The translations under genes were made by a program, and so were the position numbers. This document shows, piece after piece, positions 1 to 11,800 of a DNA stretch of 64,000 nucleotides. The stretch's first letter is position 1. Each line of letters starts with the position of its first letter. A model generated the notes under the pieces. The model saw only the letters and a program-made list of their open reading frames with translations. It was not told where the DNA came from and searched no databases. The DNA is from Metridium senile (taxonomy: Eukaryota; Cnidaria; Anthozoa; Actiniaria; Metridiidae), in contig OX459101.1 in the NCBI GenBank assembly GCA_949775045.1, positions 6,668,394 through 6,732,393 of the forward strand. Direction: 5' to 3'.

Positions 1-1985
1 ATCACCATCATCATTACCACCACCATCATCATCAATAGGTACCAAATGTTGTTATCACCATCATCATTACCACCACCATCATCATCAATAGGTACCATTG
101 TTATCACCATCATCATCATTACCACCACCATCATCATCAATAGGTACCATTGTTATCATCATCATCATCATTACCACCACCATCATCATCAATAGGTACC
201 ATTGTTATCACCATCATCATCATTACCACCACCATCATCATCAATAGGTACCATTGTTATCATCATCATCATCATTACCACCACCATCATCATCAATAGG
301 TACCAAATGTTGTTATCACCATCATCATCATTACTACCACCATCATCATCAATAGGTACCATTGTTATCACCATCATCATCATTACCACCACCACCATCA
401 TCAATAGGTACCATTGTTATCACCATCATCATCATTACCACCACCATCATCATCAATAGGTACCATTGTTATCACCATCATCATCATCATTACCACCACC
501 ACCATCATCAATAGGTACCATTGTTATCACCATCATCATCATTACCACCACCATCATCATCAATAGGTACCATTATTATCACCATCATCATCATTACCAC
601 CACCATCATCATCAATAGGTACCATTGTTATCATCATCATCATCATTACTACCACCATCATCATCAATAGGTACCATTGTTATCACCATCATCATCATTA
701 CCACCACCATCATCATCAATAGGTACCATCGTTATTACCATCATCATTATCATCATTACCACCACCATCATCATCAATAGGTACCATTGTTATCACCATC
801 ATCATCATTACCACCACCATCATCATCAATAGGTACCATTGTTATCACCATCATCATCATTACCACCACCATCATCATCAATAGGTACCATTGTTATCAC
901 CATCATCATCATTACCACCACCATCATCATCAATAGGTACCATTGTTATCACCATCATCATCATTACCACCACCATCATCATCAATAGGTACCATTGTTA
1001 TCATCATCATCATCATTACCACCACCATCATCATCAATAGGTACCAAATGTTGTTATCACCATCATCATCATTACCACCACCATCATCATCAATAGGTAC
1101 CATTGTTATCACCATCATCATCATTACCACCACCACCATCATCAATAGGTACCATTGTTATCACCATCATCATCATTACCACCACCATCATCATCAATAG
1201 GTACCATTGTTATCACCATCATCATCATTACCACCACCATCATCATCAATAGGTACCATTGTTATCACCATCATCATTACCACCACCATCATCATCAATA
1301 GGTACCATTGTTATCACCATCATCATCATTACCACCACCATCATCATCAATAGGTACCATTGTTATCACCATCATCATCATTACCACCACCATCATCATC
1401 AATAGGTACCATTGTTATCACCATCATCATCATTACCACCACCATCATCATCAATAGGTACCATTGTTATCACCATCATCATCATTACTACCACCATCAT
1501 CATCAATAGGTACCATTGTTATCACCATCATCATCATTACCACCACCACCATCATCAATAGGTACCATTGTTATCATCATCATCATCATTAACACCACCA
1601 TCATCATCAATAGGTACCATTGTTATCACCATCATCATCATTACCACCACCATCATCATCAATAGGTACCATTATTATCACCATCATCATCATTACCACC
1701 ACCATCATCATCAATAGGTACCATTGTTATCATCATCATCATCATTACTACCACCATCATCATCAATAGGTACCATTGTTATCACCATCATCATCATTAC
1801 CACCACCATCATCATCAATAGGTACCATCGTTATTACCATCATCATTATCATCATTACCACCACCATCATCATCAATAGGTACCATTGTTATCACCATCA
1901 TCATTATCACCACCATCATCATCAATAGGTACCATCGTTATCACCATAATCATTATCATCATTACCACCACCATCATCATCAATG
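1..1985. repeat. 52-bp minisatellite with KpnI-like GGTACC in every unit
   Basis: About 37 tandem copies of a mostly 52-bp unit built of CAT/CAC/ATC triplets, each carrying one GGTACC (for example at 39, 91, 143, 195, 247 and 299). A minority of units differ in length. The plus strand is almost free of G except at GGTACC. Higher-order copying is visible: 189-459 matches 930-1200 (offset 741), and 570-780 matches 1669-1880 (offset 1099). The array lies in the intron downstream of exon 4 of the first 14-3-3 gene. It runs off the left edge, so its full length is unknown. The 71-85 codon reading frames inside it are repeat translations, not genes. Confidence 0.97.
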
Positions 1986-2073
1986 TGTATCAACACAATA
2001 ACATCACCATCTCCATCATGATCATTACCACCATCATCATCGTCATAATATCACCATCACAGTCAATACTCAC

Positions 2074-5000
2074 AGTAAGGTTATCTCTCAGCAGCTGCAT
2101 AATCAATGTACTGTCTTTATACTCTTCTTCACTAACTTGATCCAATTCTTGAATAGCACTATCAAAAGCCTGAAAAAACATGTTGTAGAAGTCACATAAG
2201 CATTGAACAGAAACACCAATTCATGAAACAATAAAAAATTTTCGGGTCTGTTCCAAACTTTTGGAACAGAGCGTAAATTACAGTGATTTGTATGGGGAAA
2301 TTATATATTCAAGTGGCCATATCTCAGCTGCTATTTGACCAATTCTCTTCACATTTGGAGTGTGAACGTCTTTTTGGATTGTCCATCGCAATTGTCAGCC
2401 AAAAAGTGTTAAAGCCCAAATTTATTTTTTCGTGACGTCACACTTCACCACTCTATTGTGAAAACTTTCAAAACATCACTTGTACCTATTAATTACAAAT
2501 TGTACTTAAAATCGTGTGATTTCCTATACAAATAGGTTCCCATGACATTTGCAGTACTGGAGCAATACTCTGACAACTGAGTTATGAAGCCACATATGTT
2601 GACAGTGCTACGCCATTTTGTTGAGTTCATTTTTGCAACAGAGGAATCTAGATAATACACCTATTTCAAAAATAGTTGTTACAGCCAAAGCCACAGTTCA
2701 CACTCTGAAGCCTGCTAAGGATGTCAGTATTATGGACTCAATTTGTGATTTATTATACATTTATTTTTGAATATTTGTTCCATCATCAACAACTGCAACA
2801 AATTGTTTTGGTCACAAACACCTACAACCAGAATATGCTATGAATAAATTGATATCAAGAGAAGAAATACTGACATCCTTTGCAGACTTCAGTGTGGACT
2901 GTAGCTTTGATTGTGACAATGATTTTTGAAATAGGTGTATATATATAAATTTGCCCTGTGGATATTACATATGATACCCAGAGAACCACAGCTTTGTCAA
3001 CAAAATATTACACATGCTACACAAACAGGTTCCCATTTAAATCTGTACTTATGCAAATTGTGTTGATGTGTACTAAACACACAGATCAACCAATCAAAGT
3101 ATATTATTTCTGAAGTGAACTTCTCTGATTGGTTGATCTGTATGTTTAGCACACATCAACAAAATTTGCATAAGTACAGATTTAAATAGCAAAGTACAGA
3201 TTTAAATGGGAACTTGTTTACTATATTATGAACTTATTTACTTTATATTGGGGGAGACTGACCTTTTTGGCTAATTCACAAGCTTTTGCTGGGTCTTCCA
3301 AGATTTCAAAGTAGAAAACAGAGAAGTTCAGAGCAAGACCAAGTTTGACAGGATCAGTCGGCTTCATCTTTTGCTCTTCACAAGTTTCTAGAGCTTTGCT
3401 GTAGGCTTCTTTTGACTTTTCCTTGACCTCTGTGAAAAAAACAATGTGACAAGGTTGATGATTAGAACGATGTTGATGAAAATGATGATGAGAATGATGA
3501 TGGAAATGATGATGATGAAAATGGTGAGAATGATGATGAGAACAATGTTGATGAAAATGATGATGAGAACGATGTCGGTGAAAATGATGGTGAGAATGAT
3601 GGAAATGATGATGATGAAAATGGTGAGAATGATGATGATGGAAATGATGATGATGATGAGAATGATGATGAAAATAATGAGGATTATGATGATGAAGATA
3701 ATGAGGATTATGATGATGAAGATAATGAGGATTATGATGTTGAAGATAATGAGGATTAATGAGGATTATGATGATGAAGATAATGAGGATTATGATGATG
3801 AAGATAATGAGGATTATGATGATGAAATAATGAGGATTATGATGATGAAGATAATGAGGATTAATGAGGATTATGATGATGAAGATAATGAGGATTATGA
3901 TGATGAAGATAATGAGGATTAATGAGGATTATGATGATGAAGATAATGAGGATTATGATGATGAAGATAATGAGGATTATGATGATGAAGATAATGAGGA
4001 TTATGATGATGAAGATAATGAGGATTATGATGATGAAGATAATGAGGATTATGATGATGAAGATAATGAGGATTATGATGATGAAGATAATGAGAATGAT
4101 GATGATGAAAATAATGAGGATGAAAATGATGATGATGGAAATGATGATGATGAAAATGATGATTGAAATGATATTGATGAAAATGGTGAGAATGATGATG
4201 ATGAGAATGATGATTAGAACGATGTTGATGAAAATGATGATATCATTCTTAATTCTTCTTTTTAATTTTTTTATCTATGCTCCTTTATTTGATTTGTTCA
4301 TTTTCTCGTCCATCAAATTCAGAAGCTTTCCATATACCGACTTTCCTTTAGTTTTCTTGAGATAATGCAGAAAAAAAAAACCAGCTTAATTGCCAACAGG
4401 TATATCCATAATTTGTCTTTCAATGGAACTAAAACAATATTTGACCCAAAAACTGCTGATTTTTGTAATGCAATGTAATGTGGTGACTATTTAGGGCATT
4501 TCACATACACCTCAATGCGCTTTACAATTATCGTACTGCTGGCATCTTACAATCATGAGTAATTAGTATTAATATACTTGTATAATGTGCAGCTCTAGTA
4601 AATTGCTTTCCATGGTCAAGCAGCCCGAGTAATTGAACACATCAAGTTCCTTTGAAGCTTAGGCCTATAAATCAAGTCTCACTCAAATAAATCGCTAGTT
4701 TGCACTTACAAATCTCTCTGTGGTCCAATTAATGATTGCTTATCTTGTATTTAAATAATATAATGACAAAAAGAACAGTAATTCGACAATATAGTACGAA
4801 AAGAATCCGGTATTTGGCTTGTAGAGGTAGTGCAATGGAAGTTTGTATAGTTTTCGTTGTAGTGCATTAACATGGAACACAGTAACAGCGCTTTTTGCAC
4901 AATTAAAGCACTTTACATAACAAAAACACTGAATTACCTTTCTTTTCTTCAGCAGAAGCGACTTCAGAAAGATATCTATAGTAATCTCCCTTCATTTTCA

Positions 5001-5553
5001 AGAAGAAAACCTTGGATTCTAGATCCTTTGCTTCTTTGATCAGATGGTTGTCCAACAAAGCCTATAAATTTGACAATTTCCGTACTTTAGAAGCGTTTAA
5101 AAGCAATAGAAAGCAAGGAAGACAATTGATAAGCTTAACCATTTAGTATAACGTTCAATTTAGCTTGTAAAGTAGTGAATTTCAAAGTATAAATATCCAT
5201 AGTAGCGAGGATAGGGTGGGGCGAATCGTCAACTATAACTAAATGCTCACCAAAACATCGTTACAGACATCCTTCAATTCCTTCTCGATTTTCTCACGAT
5301 ATGCCTTAGCCTGCTCTGCAAGCTTTTGTTCGTTAGATTCACTCTTTTGTTCTAAACTAGAAATGACCCTCCAAGACGATCGCCTCGCTCCAACAACGTT
5401 CTTGTAAGCCACAGAAAGCAAGTTCCTCTCTTCCCCGACGAGTTTCGGGTCGAGCTCTGTTGCTTTCTTCATGGCTGCAGCCATATCATCGTATCTTTCT
5501 GCCTGTTCGGCCATCTTTGCTCTCCCAATCAATAATTCTCTTGATTCAGACAT
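2074..5553 (-). CDS. 14-3-3 protein, paralogue A (3'-partial: last exon outside window)
   Basis: Phosphoserine/threonine-binding dimeric adaptor of the 14-3-3 family, cytosolic and nuclear. The coding exons on the minus strand are 5251-5553, 4938-5061, 3263-3429 and 2074-2169, joined in phases 0, 1, 0, all with GT-AG ends. Together they give 230 aa. The first family signature ([11 protein letters not shown]) is at about residues 43-53, with phosphate-binding K51, R58, R130 and Y131. The second signature ([16 protein letters not shown]) ends exon 4. The short C-terminal exon (LW...) that its three sisters have is not in the window; the intron enters the 52-bp minisatellite. The start is the first in-frame Met (MSESRELL). 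The gene is zeta-like rather than epsilon-like. Introns 2 and 4 hold long GAT/CAT-type tandem arrays. Confidence 0.95.
2220..2640. other. Intron 3 of 14-3-3 A or repeat-derived DNA, no gene seen
   Basis: Intron sequence left of exon 3 of paralogue A. It has the look of old interspersed repeat DNA (short GTTCCAAACTTTTGGAAC palindrome at about 2250-2267) but no second copy was found in the window. No coding potential is seen. Confidence 0.4.
2656..2939. mobile_element. TA-flanked MITE, family CACCTATTTC, copy 1
   Basis: Terminal inverted repeats start CACCTATTTCAAAAAT and end ATTTTTGAAATAGGTG, with TA directly outside both ends (2656-2657 and 2938-2939). This fits a Tc1/mariner-type target duplication. 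A second copy is at 45239-45511. No transposase is present. It sits in intron 3 of 14-3-3 A. Confidence 0.85.
3024..3220. mobile_element. Foldback (palindromic) element
   Basis: The left arm (ACAGGTTCCCATTTAAATC, then CTTATGCAAATT and TTGATGTGT) recurs inverted at 3130-3220. In the right arm the block AGTACAGATTTAAAT is duplicated. The total is about 200 bp with no ORF, consistent with a MITE. It lies between exons 3 and 4 of 14-3-3 A. Confidence 0.75.
3446..4245. repeat. GAT/GAA-rich tandem array with a 24-bp core unit
   Basis: The plus strand reads GATGATGAAGATAATGAG plus GATTAT as a 24-bp unit through about 3660-4100. More degenerate GATGATGARAAT triplet runs lie on both sides. Every frame stays open because the unit is a multiple of three, producing D/E/N- or M/I/K-rich reading frames of 100-158 codons that are repeat artefacts. 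The array is in intron 2 of 14-3-3 A and begins only 16 bp from the exon 3 acceptor. On the transcribed strand it is pyrimidine-rich. Confidence 0.95.
4246..4937. other. Remainder of intron 2 of 14-3-3 A
   Basis: About 690 bp of AT-rich intron between the GAT array and exon 2. I see no gene, array or clear inverted repeat in it. Confidence 0.5.
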
Positions 5554-5623
5554 TTCGGAAGTGTATGGAGTTGTTTATATGAGGGTTTTTTTAGTTCTAA
5601 AAATACAAGCGTGGCAATAGTGA

Positions 5624-5655
5624 TCCAATATGGCCGAACTGAGAACGGTCGAAAC
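5624..5655 (-). promoter_or_regulatory. Conserved 14-3-3 promoter block (paralogue A)
   Basis: Plus-strand TCCAATATGGCCGAAC followed by GAACGGTCGAAAC, 71 bp upstream of the ATG. The same block recurs upstream of paralogues B, C and D at nearly the same distance. On the gene strand it reads GGCCATATTGG, a YY1-like CCATNTT core, next to a MYB-like AACNG-type CCGTT. Function is inferred from conservation among paralogues only. Confidence 0.6.
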
Positions 5656-5659
5656 ACAG

Positions 5660-6180
5660 GAAGCCCACGAGAAACTTCTGCTGTTACTGATCATGCCGAT
5701 GAGCGAGTTTTGACTACGGGGAATAAACCGGATGTAACGCAGGCTAGTTTTGACTTCTTTATAGAAATTTATAACTTAAATCCAATAATAATTAACCTTT
5801 ACATATGAATAATAGTTTTTTTGAAAAAGAATGCGAACATATATCAGTCTTATAACCTATAATTGACTCAGTAATTGTTATTACAAAATATAAACTGTTC
5901 ATTAAAATTTGTTATCATAAGCATAAGTAACAATATATTTATCGGAGTAACAATATTTGTCGAAGTAACAATATTTGTAATAGGATAATCCGGGTGGATG
6001 TAGCCCTGAGAAGGACTGTTTGATGTGACTGACGTTTCGACAACCTGAAAAGTCAAAAGTCAGATTGGGTGATATTTATACTCCCACGCTAATTAATGGA
6101 TACATAATACAACAATAATACCATATCACAATATAATCCACACCATGTAATAATAATTATAATCAATATATATATATAAA
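5660..6180. other. Intergenic DNA upstream of 14-3-3 A
   Basis: Contains the ACAGGAAGCCC word shared with the other 14-3-3 promoters (about 5656-5666). It also contains a CTGACGTTTCGACAACCTG repeat fragment (about 6028-6046) that recurs near 45630. No gene is seen. Confidence 0.45.
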
Positions 6181-6650
6181 GTGTCTATCCAGTTTTAAGA
6201 CTGTGGATGGTACACAAAAGAAAGTAGGCAAAGCATTCTGGTATTGGTTTGCATATAAGATTGAAAACATTCAAACCTCAAAAATAGTTACTATTTAAAC
6301 AATAGAGTAGTTGAATCGAGGGCATTATGGTGTGATAGTTGCCCGCGGAAACTGGATGTTCAGAAAAACAAATAGCCGCCCAAGAGCGCAGTATGAAGTT
6401 TTGAGGAACATCCAGTTTCCGCGGGCAACTATCACAGAATTATGCCCAAGATTAGCATCCCTCCGCGGCGGGTACTATCACATCACCTGATCGCCCCTTG
6501 ACCAATGAGACTGGAGGAAAATTTGTTGTTGAATTATAAGAATAGTTTTTATATTACCAGTAGTGGCTATTTATAGTCACTATCACTCAACCAGAAACAT
6601 CAAATACAAAAAGAAGCAATACCTCGATCATTACAACTTTCCTTGTTTTT
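6180..6650. mobile_element. Old interspersed repeat carrying a nested foldback element
   Basis: The outer repeat (from GGTACACAAAAGAAAGTAGG to CACTCAACCAGAAACATC) also occurs in inverse orientation at about 16790-16985, and its right end again near 42185-42235. In this copy it is interrupted after AATAGTTACTATT by about 260 bp that contains a strong palindrome. The palindrome arms are TAGTTGCCCGCGGAAACTGGA and the inverse, at 6337-6440. The interrupting piece recurs near 37430-37720. Confidence 0.7.
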
Positions 6651-6839
6651 GATAACAACTAAAGGTCACTAAGTAAAAATTATAGACCTTTTCCTAATTT
6701 GCATGATTGATTGCAAAATTATAATAGATTCCAATTCAGGCTGGAGTGTATTTCAATGCATTTTATCTACTAGTACTTCTAATGTTTCATGATCAATGAA
6801 GCGAATTTGGAAAAGCCTATTACACAGTAACAAATTATT

Positions 6840-7087
6840 AATTTTAGAGCTGTTCTCATTAACCCATGAAACAAAGTGACTATTAGTTAGTGTGATAGTT
6901 AAATAACGGCAAAAGAAAACAATGGAATTAAGGTTTAATACTCTATTTCATGGGTTAATGAGAACAGCTCAATTGCACAAATATAGGCATATTTGCACAC
7001 TAACAAGGAATTATAAACCTCCTCTGCAGACAGCTTCTTGCCTTTTTGGGGTTCCTGTGGGGTGCCCGAGAAAGGACTTGGGACAAA
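6840..7087. repeat. Inverted repeat flanking a short unique spacer
   Basis: GAGCTGTTCTCATTAACCCATG at 6847-6868 recurs inverted as CATGGGTTAATGAGAACAGCTC at 6949-6970, a small foldback of about 120 bp. The 64-codon reading frame at 6922-7116 spans it and has no recognisable domain. Confidence 0.6.
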
Positions 7088-7470
7088 TAGGCCTTTTGCA
7101 ACAACAGGTCACGTGACCCTACCCCTTTTAAATTGAGCAGCTGGTCAAAATGAACATCAGAAATGAAAAGAGCACCTCGACATTAGTAAGAAGGCGAAAT
7201 ATCAGCTCATAAATTGTAACACGAGGGAAATAGCATTTAATTTAAAATTCAATATTTTATAGCTTTGCCCACCAGAGCATATTTCCCATACAAATCCTTA
7301 TAAAATATTGAATTTTATATTTAATGCCATTTCTCCTATGCTCAACATTATGAGCTAAACTTTTCTTCTTACTAATGTTGAGGTGCTCTTTTCATTTCTG
7401 ATGTTCATTTTGACACAGCTGCTCGATTTTAAGGGGTAGGGTCATGTGACCTGTTGTTGCAAAAGGCCTA
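7088..7470. mobile_element. 380-bp palindromic MITE with TA ends
   Basis: Long inverted arms run from GGCCTTTTGCAACAACAGGT at the left to its inverse at the right. Further paired blocks occur inside (AACATCAGAAATGAAAAGAG, TAAAATATTGAATTTTA). TA lies directly outside both ends (7088-7089, 7469-7470). No ORF. It lies between 14-3-3 A and B. Confidence 0.85.
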
Positions 7471-8040
7471 TTGGGGGAAGGGAAGAAAAAGTTGAGTTTT
7501 TATTACCCATTTTTATTTATTTTTCCCTCCACCTTTTCCACCCTAGTCCTAATATTCTTCTTTCTTGACAAAGGAAGCCCAATATAGAAAGGAAGTCAAC
7601 ATTCCAGTGGGTTGCCTGCGGAGGAGGCTTACAAGGAATCAGCTTTTTCACATCTACACCTAATATTGCAAGAATGTTGTCACATGAAAAAAGAACATAA
7701 GCAATTTAGTAGGAAAGGAGGAATAACAAAAGAAAGAGTTCAGCTTGAGTGATTGTTTTTTTAATTAATCCCTTTATTATTTAATCCAAGGACAACGTTC
7801 TTGCAATTAGGTGCATATTGTAAGGAGATCATAATTATAATAATAATATATACTTATTTATATAGGATTAATGAGATAATAGGAAAACACACTAGGTCAA
7901 GTTATAGTGTATAGATTTTACTACAACAGTTTACTGAATTTGTATAACAAATACGCAATTGTTCACAACCCTTTATATTACCAATAAAACCACCCTTATT
8001 CCAGCAATCGCTCTGTATACATTAAATCATAGTTCATCCC
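7471..8040. other. Intergenic AT-rich DNA, no gene seen
   Basis: Low-complexity AT-rich sequence downstream of 14-3-3 B. No convincing coding frame or repeat boundary is visible. Confidence 0.4.
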
Positions 8041-8059
8041 TACACACAGCAACCGTAAT

Positions 8060-8275
8060 CCCCTGGGGAGGGGTACTCCCTTTGTCCAAGTAGTCTGGGT
8101 GACAGCACTCCTTATAGAGTTGAAAATGGTCCCTGTGTGTACCTTTTAGGGTCCTTTTAGGGTTCTTGTGTAAAAATCTTTGACAGGCTTTAACAGTTCT
8201 CAAGTTATGAATACCTTTTAGGGTTAATTTGTGAAATTGCCACCGATCACCCCTATCACTTGGACAAGTGGAAAG
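8060..8275. mobile_element. CCTTTTAGGG-word TIR element, copy 1
   Basis: The ends are GGGGTACTCCCTTTGTCCAAGT at the left and an inverse-type end (CCGATCACCCCTATCACTTGG) at the right. The interior holds repeated copies of ACCTTTTAGGGT (about 8141, 8152, 8213). Related copies are at 23566, 25741, 36030, 50814, 52840 and 56878. The 96-codon minus frame across it is not a gene. Confidence 0.75.
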
Positions 8276-8881
8276 ATCACTTGAGAAGATATTAGAATAT
8301 TTTAACTCTTCTAACAAAATTACATATTTTTTTTGTAAGTTTTAATGATAGAGGTGGCATAAAACGCGAAAGAAATATTACTAAGTCATATATGTCTAAG
8401 ATGATGTTCATTTTTGTTTGTCATGCTTCACATCACAAGTATCTATTAATTACCAATTGTACAATAATATCTCGTTATTATTTTATTTATAATATACTGA
8501 AAAACTTAATTGGTACTCAGACTACAATCAACAATTAAATGGACCTTATTAAACACAGTATGCAAATTGCCCATTTCACACAATGTGGTACACTCTTGAG
8601 AATTGTTCTTTTATGATGAATGTGTTTTAACATTAACATGTGAAAGAATTAACTCTCAAGTAGCATCACATGATCTGAAATGGGTTAACAAACAAGGACC
8701 TTTCTTCCCATCAGAAGTACAGTATATCATAAAGACATTAATCACAGTATCTACATACAAAGCAATTTTTGTTGGAAATAAGGATGGCTTTATCACATGA
8801 CATCAGTCATTCTGTACCAGGAGTTGCTTGTAAATAACACCTGTTATCATGAAATATAAGTCTACATGAAAGAAAAACACA

Positions 8882-11800
8882 CTACTGCTGCTCATCTGCT
8901 TGTTCCTCTGTATCGTCTGCACTCCACAGCTACGGAGAAACAAAGAAAATCAATCAATATATGAGCTTTAGGATACGTAGATGATATTACATGGACGAGC
9001 AGAGATACAAATTTTATCTTTGAGTGTTGAAAATGATATTTCACGAGTGAGCACAGAAAACGAGTGAGAGATTTTCAACATGAGAAGATAAAATTTGTAT
9101 CTCCAAGGGACCATGTAATGTTCTGTTTATTATATAATTATTAATAAAAATAAAATAAAACTTTTTTTGACACAAGAAGTTACCATAAAGCTGTGTAACC
9201 ATAGTGATGATATCTTCACATGTGAAAATAACATGTTATTTTCAGTGAAGATATCAAATTTTTGAAACAGAGAAATATAGGTATTTCATTGACAATTATA
9301 TAATAAATGACATTTATGCATGAGGGCAACATAGATTGTTGTATAATTTACTAACAAAATGAAAATTATTTTACTTACAAATGTCAATTAATAGACCACT
9401 TTCATAAGTGGAAAATGATGTTTTCAAGTAAACAGATATTTTAGCATTGTCATATGAAAGAACCACCTGATATAGGCACGTTTGGAAGGTTTTGATGCTC
9501 TGGCTAAAATACCAATGAAGTTATGCACAATGAAAAATGTAGAGATTTGTATGTAATTTTCTGTTGAGGCCTTTGATGCCTCGTTTTGGTGTTTTTCTGA
9601 TTTTTCAAACTCTTATAGCTGCTAGCAAATTTAATCATTTTTTCTCAAATTTTCATAAGTTATTCTTATGGGGAATACCTTCTTTTTCTTAAAACATCAA
9701 TTTTAAAAATTATGATAATTAGTGGCGGCCATTTATGAAAGTTGTCACTGAAGGGTGTTGTAATTCTCTTCCCGAAGGCTCACACAAACAGTATTAAAAA
9801 TAGATCATAATTAAACTTATCGTTTACAAAAAATTAAATGTAAATTTGGTGTAAAATAATGGCCAGTGTTTAGTATTATGATTACAACAAGTACACACAA
9901 AAGTCTGGTATGAAGTTCCAGTCATTAACATATTACAAGTATAAACCTTTATAACTTAAAGATGCATCACTCAAATCAAGAAATATTTCACTATTCACTT
10001 CATAGTGCACGAGTATGATCGTTGCGTAATATAAAGCAATTTAAGTAATTGCAATTATAGAAACCCCAAAAACATTTTGGGACTTCAACGGGATTTGAAC
10101 CCACGACCTTTGCAGTACTGGGTTCAAATGGGTTCAAATCCCGTTGAAGTCCAGAAATTTTGTTCCGGCTTCAATAATTGCAATTACTATAAATTGCTTT
10201 ATACTCCGTGACAATCATACCCATACACAATTTAATAACCATGGATCAGACCAACATATATATCTATATTCTCTTCATGTAGAATCGATACAGAGAGTAT
10301 TGTATTAGGAGTGAGGTGCATTTTAAGGGGATACTTACTGTCAAATTGTCTCTTAGCAACTGCATTATTAATGTGCTGTCCTTGTATCCATCTTCATCAA
10401 CACTATCCAAGTCAGCAATAGCATCATCAAATGCCTATATAAACATATATAAAAATTATTAAAAAACCCATGAATAATTAATGAGAAATTTACAAAAGAA
10501 ATAAACGCTGATAAAACACTATCCTGATTTGCATAAGTTTAAACTTGAAATCTCTCGGTGAGATTTAATTTAATCTTGAAAATTTTGGTAAAATTTGAAT
10601 GAACCAACCTAGACACTTACAAGTCATTTACAACATTTGCGTTTGTGTTGTGATTTACATTACTTGACAGGCATTGCGTGACAGACACTTTAATCAAAAT
10701 ACTCCTAAAACAGTGAGGACTATACTAGGAGATATAATAAAATATAAATACAATATATATTCAATAAATTACAAAAATATAAAAATAACTTATAAATACG
10801 TATTTACGTAAATTAAAAATACTAATCCGATCTAATAGTTGAAAGAGCATTTGATTTAAAAGTATCTAGACTATCTATATTAGTGTTGCTAAAAGGTATA
10901 TTGTTTCATAGGACTATTGCTCTCGGATAAAAAGAGAATTTATAAAAATTAAAGAATTCTTTAGAAATCAAACTCTGATTTCAATACATTAGCATCATTC
11001 CAAAACCAGCTATTACTACATACCTTCTTTGCTAGTTCACATGCTTTTTTCTGATCATTTTTAATTTCATAGTAGAAGACAGAGAAGTTAAGAGCAAGAC
11101 CAAGACGGATAGGGTTGGTCGTCGCAAGCTCAGAGGAGTTAGTCTGTGCTTCTGTATACGCCTTCATGGAGCTGGAGACAGCTTCTACAAAAATTAAACA
11201 AATTATTAGAAAATTTATAGGCCGACAAACTTTATCCATGCATTCAAAACTCATTAATAATTCATGAGAAATTGACAACATTTGTATACAATTGGTAACA
11301 GTGACAAGTGTTTTAACTGAAGATAAAGATTCAGCCTATTTTACAGACCTTTAAATCCCAATAAAGGATTGATGTTTTATGCAACAGTTTCATTAACTTT
11401 GATCTGATGAATAAAACATCTTATCTGTATCAAAGTTAATAGTGCTGATGGCACAAACACCAGCAAAGGTCTCATCGCATCATCGACCTTTGCCAGTTTT
11501 TAAAACAATCTCACTTTCCAAGCAGCTTACTACTGCACCTTACAAGACCTCTTTCAAATGTGGGATGTCAAGGGTGACACAGTGTGCATGATCATAATGT
11601 AATGATCACGTCAATACTAGAAATGTGCATTAATCTTGGACTTTTCTTCAATAACTAATTAGTAAATGAGTTTTCAATGAATGTTGGGTTTTGATAAGTC
11701 ACATAAAATATTCGCGTCCGACCTTTATGGGCTTAAAAAGGCTTGCCTAACTTGATTGAAAATCGCTTTTGCTTTCACCAGAATACATGTGCTTTGTAAA

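Noticed and set aside
189..1200. Ser/Pro/Ile-rich and Met/Val-rich reading frames of 71-85 codons
   Set aside because: They are translations of the 52-bp minisatellite and recur only because blocks of the array were copied.
3446..4365. Acidic (DDEDNEDY) and Met/Lys/Ile reading frames of 100-158 codons
   Set aside because: The 24-bp repeat is open in all frames; the frames lie in an intron of 14-3-3 A and on its opposite strand.
10081..10152. tRNA gene
   Set aside because: Box B and an acceptor-like stem are present, but no D-arm, box A or anticodon arm can be drawn, and the sequence is part of a palindrome.
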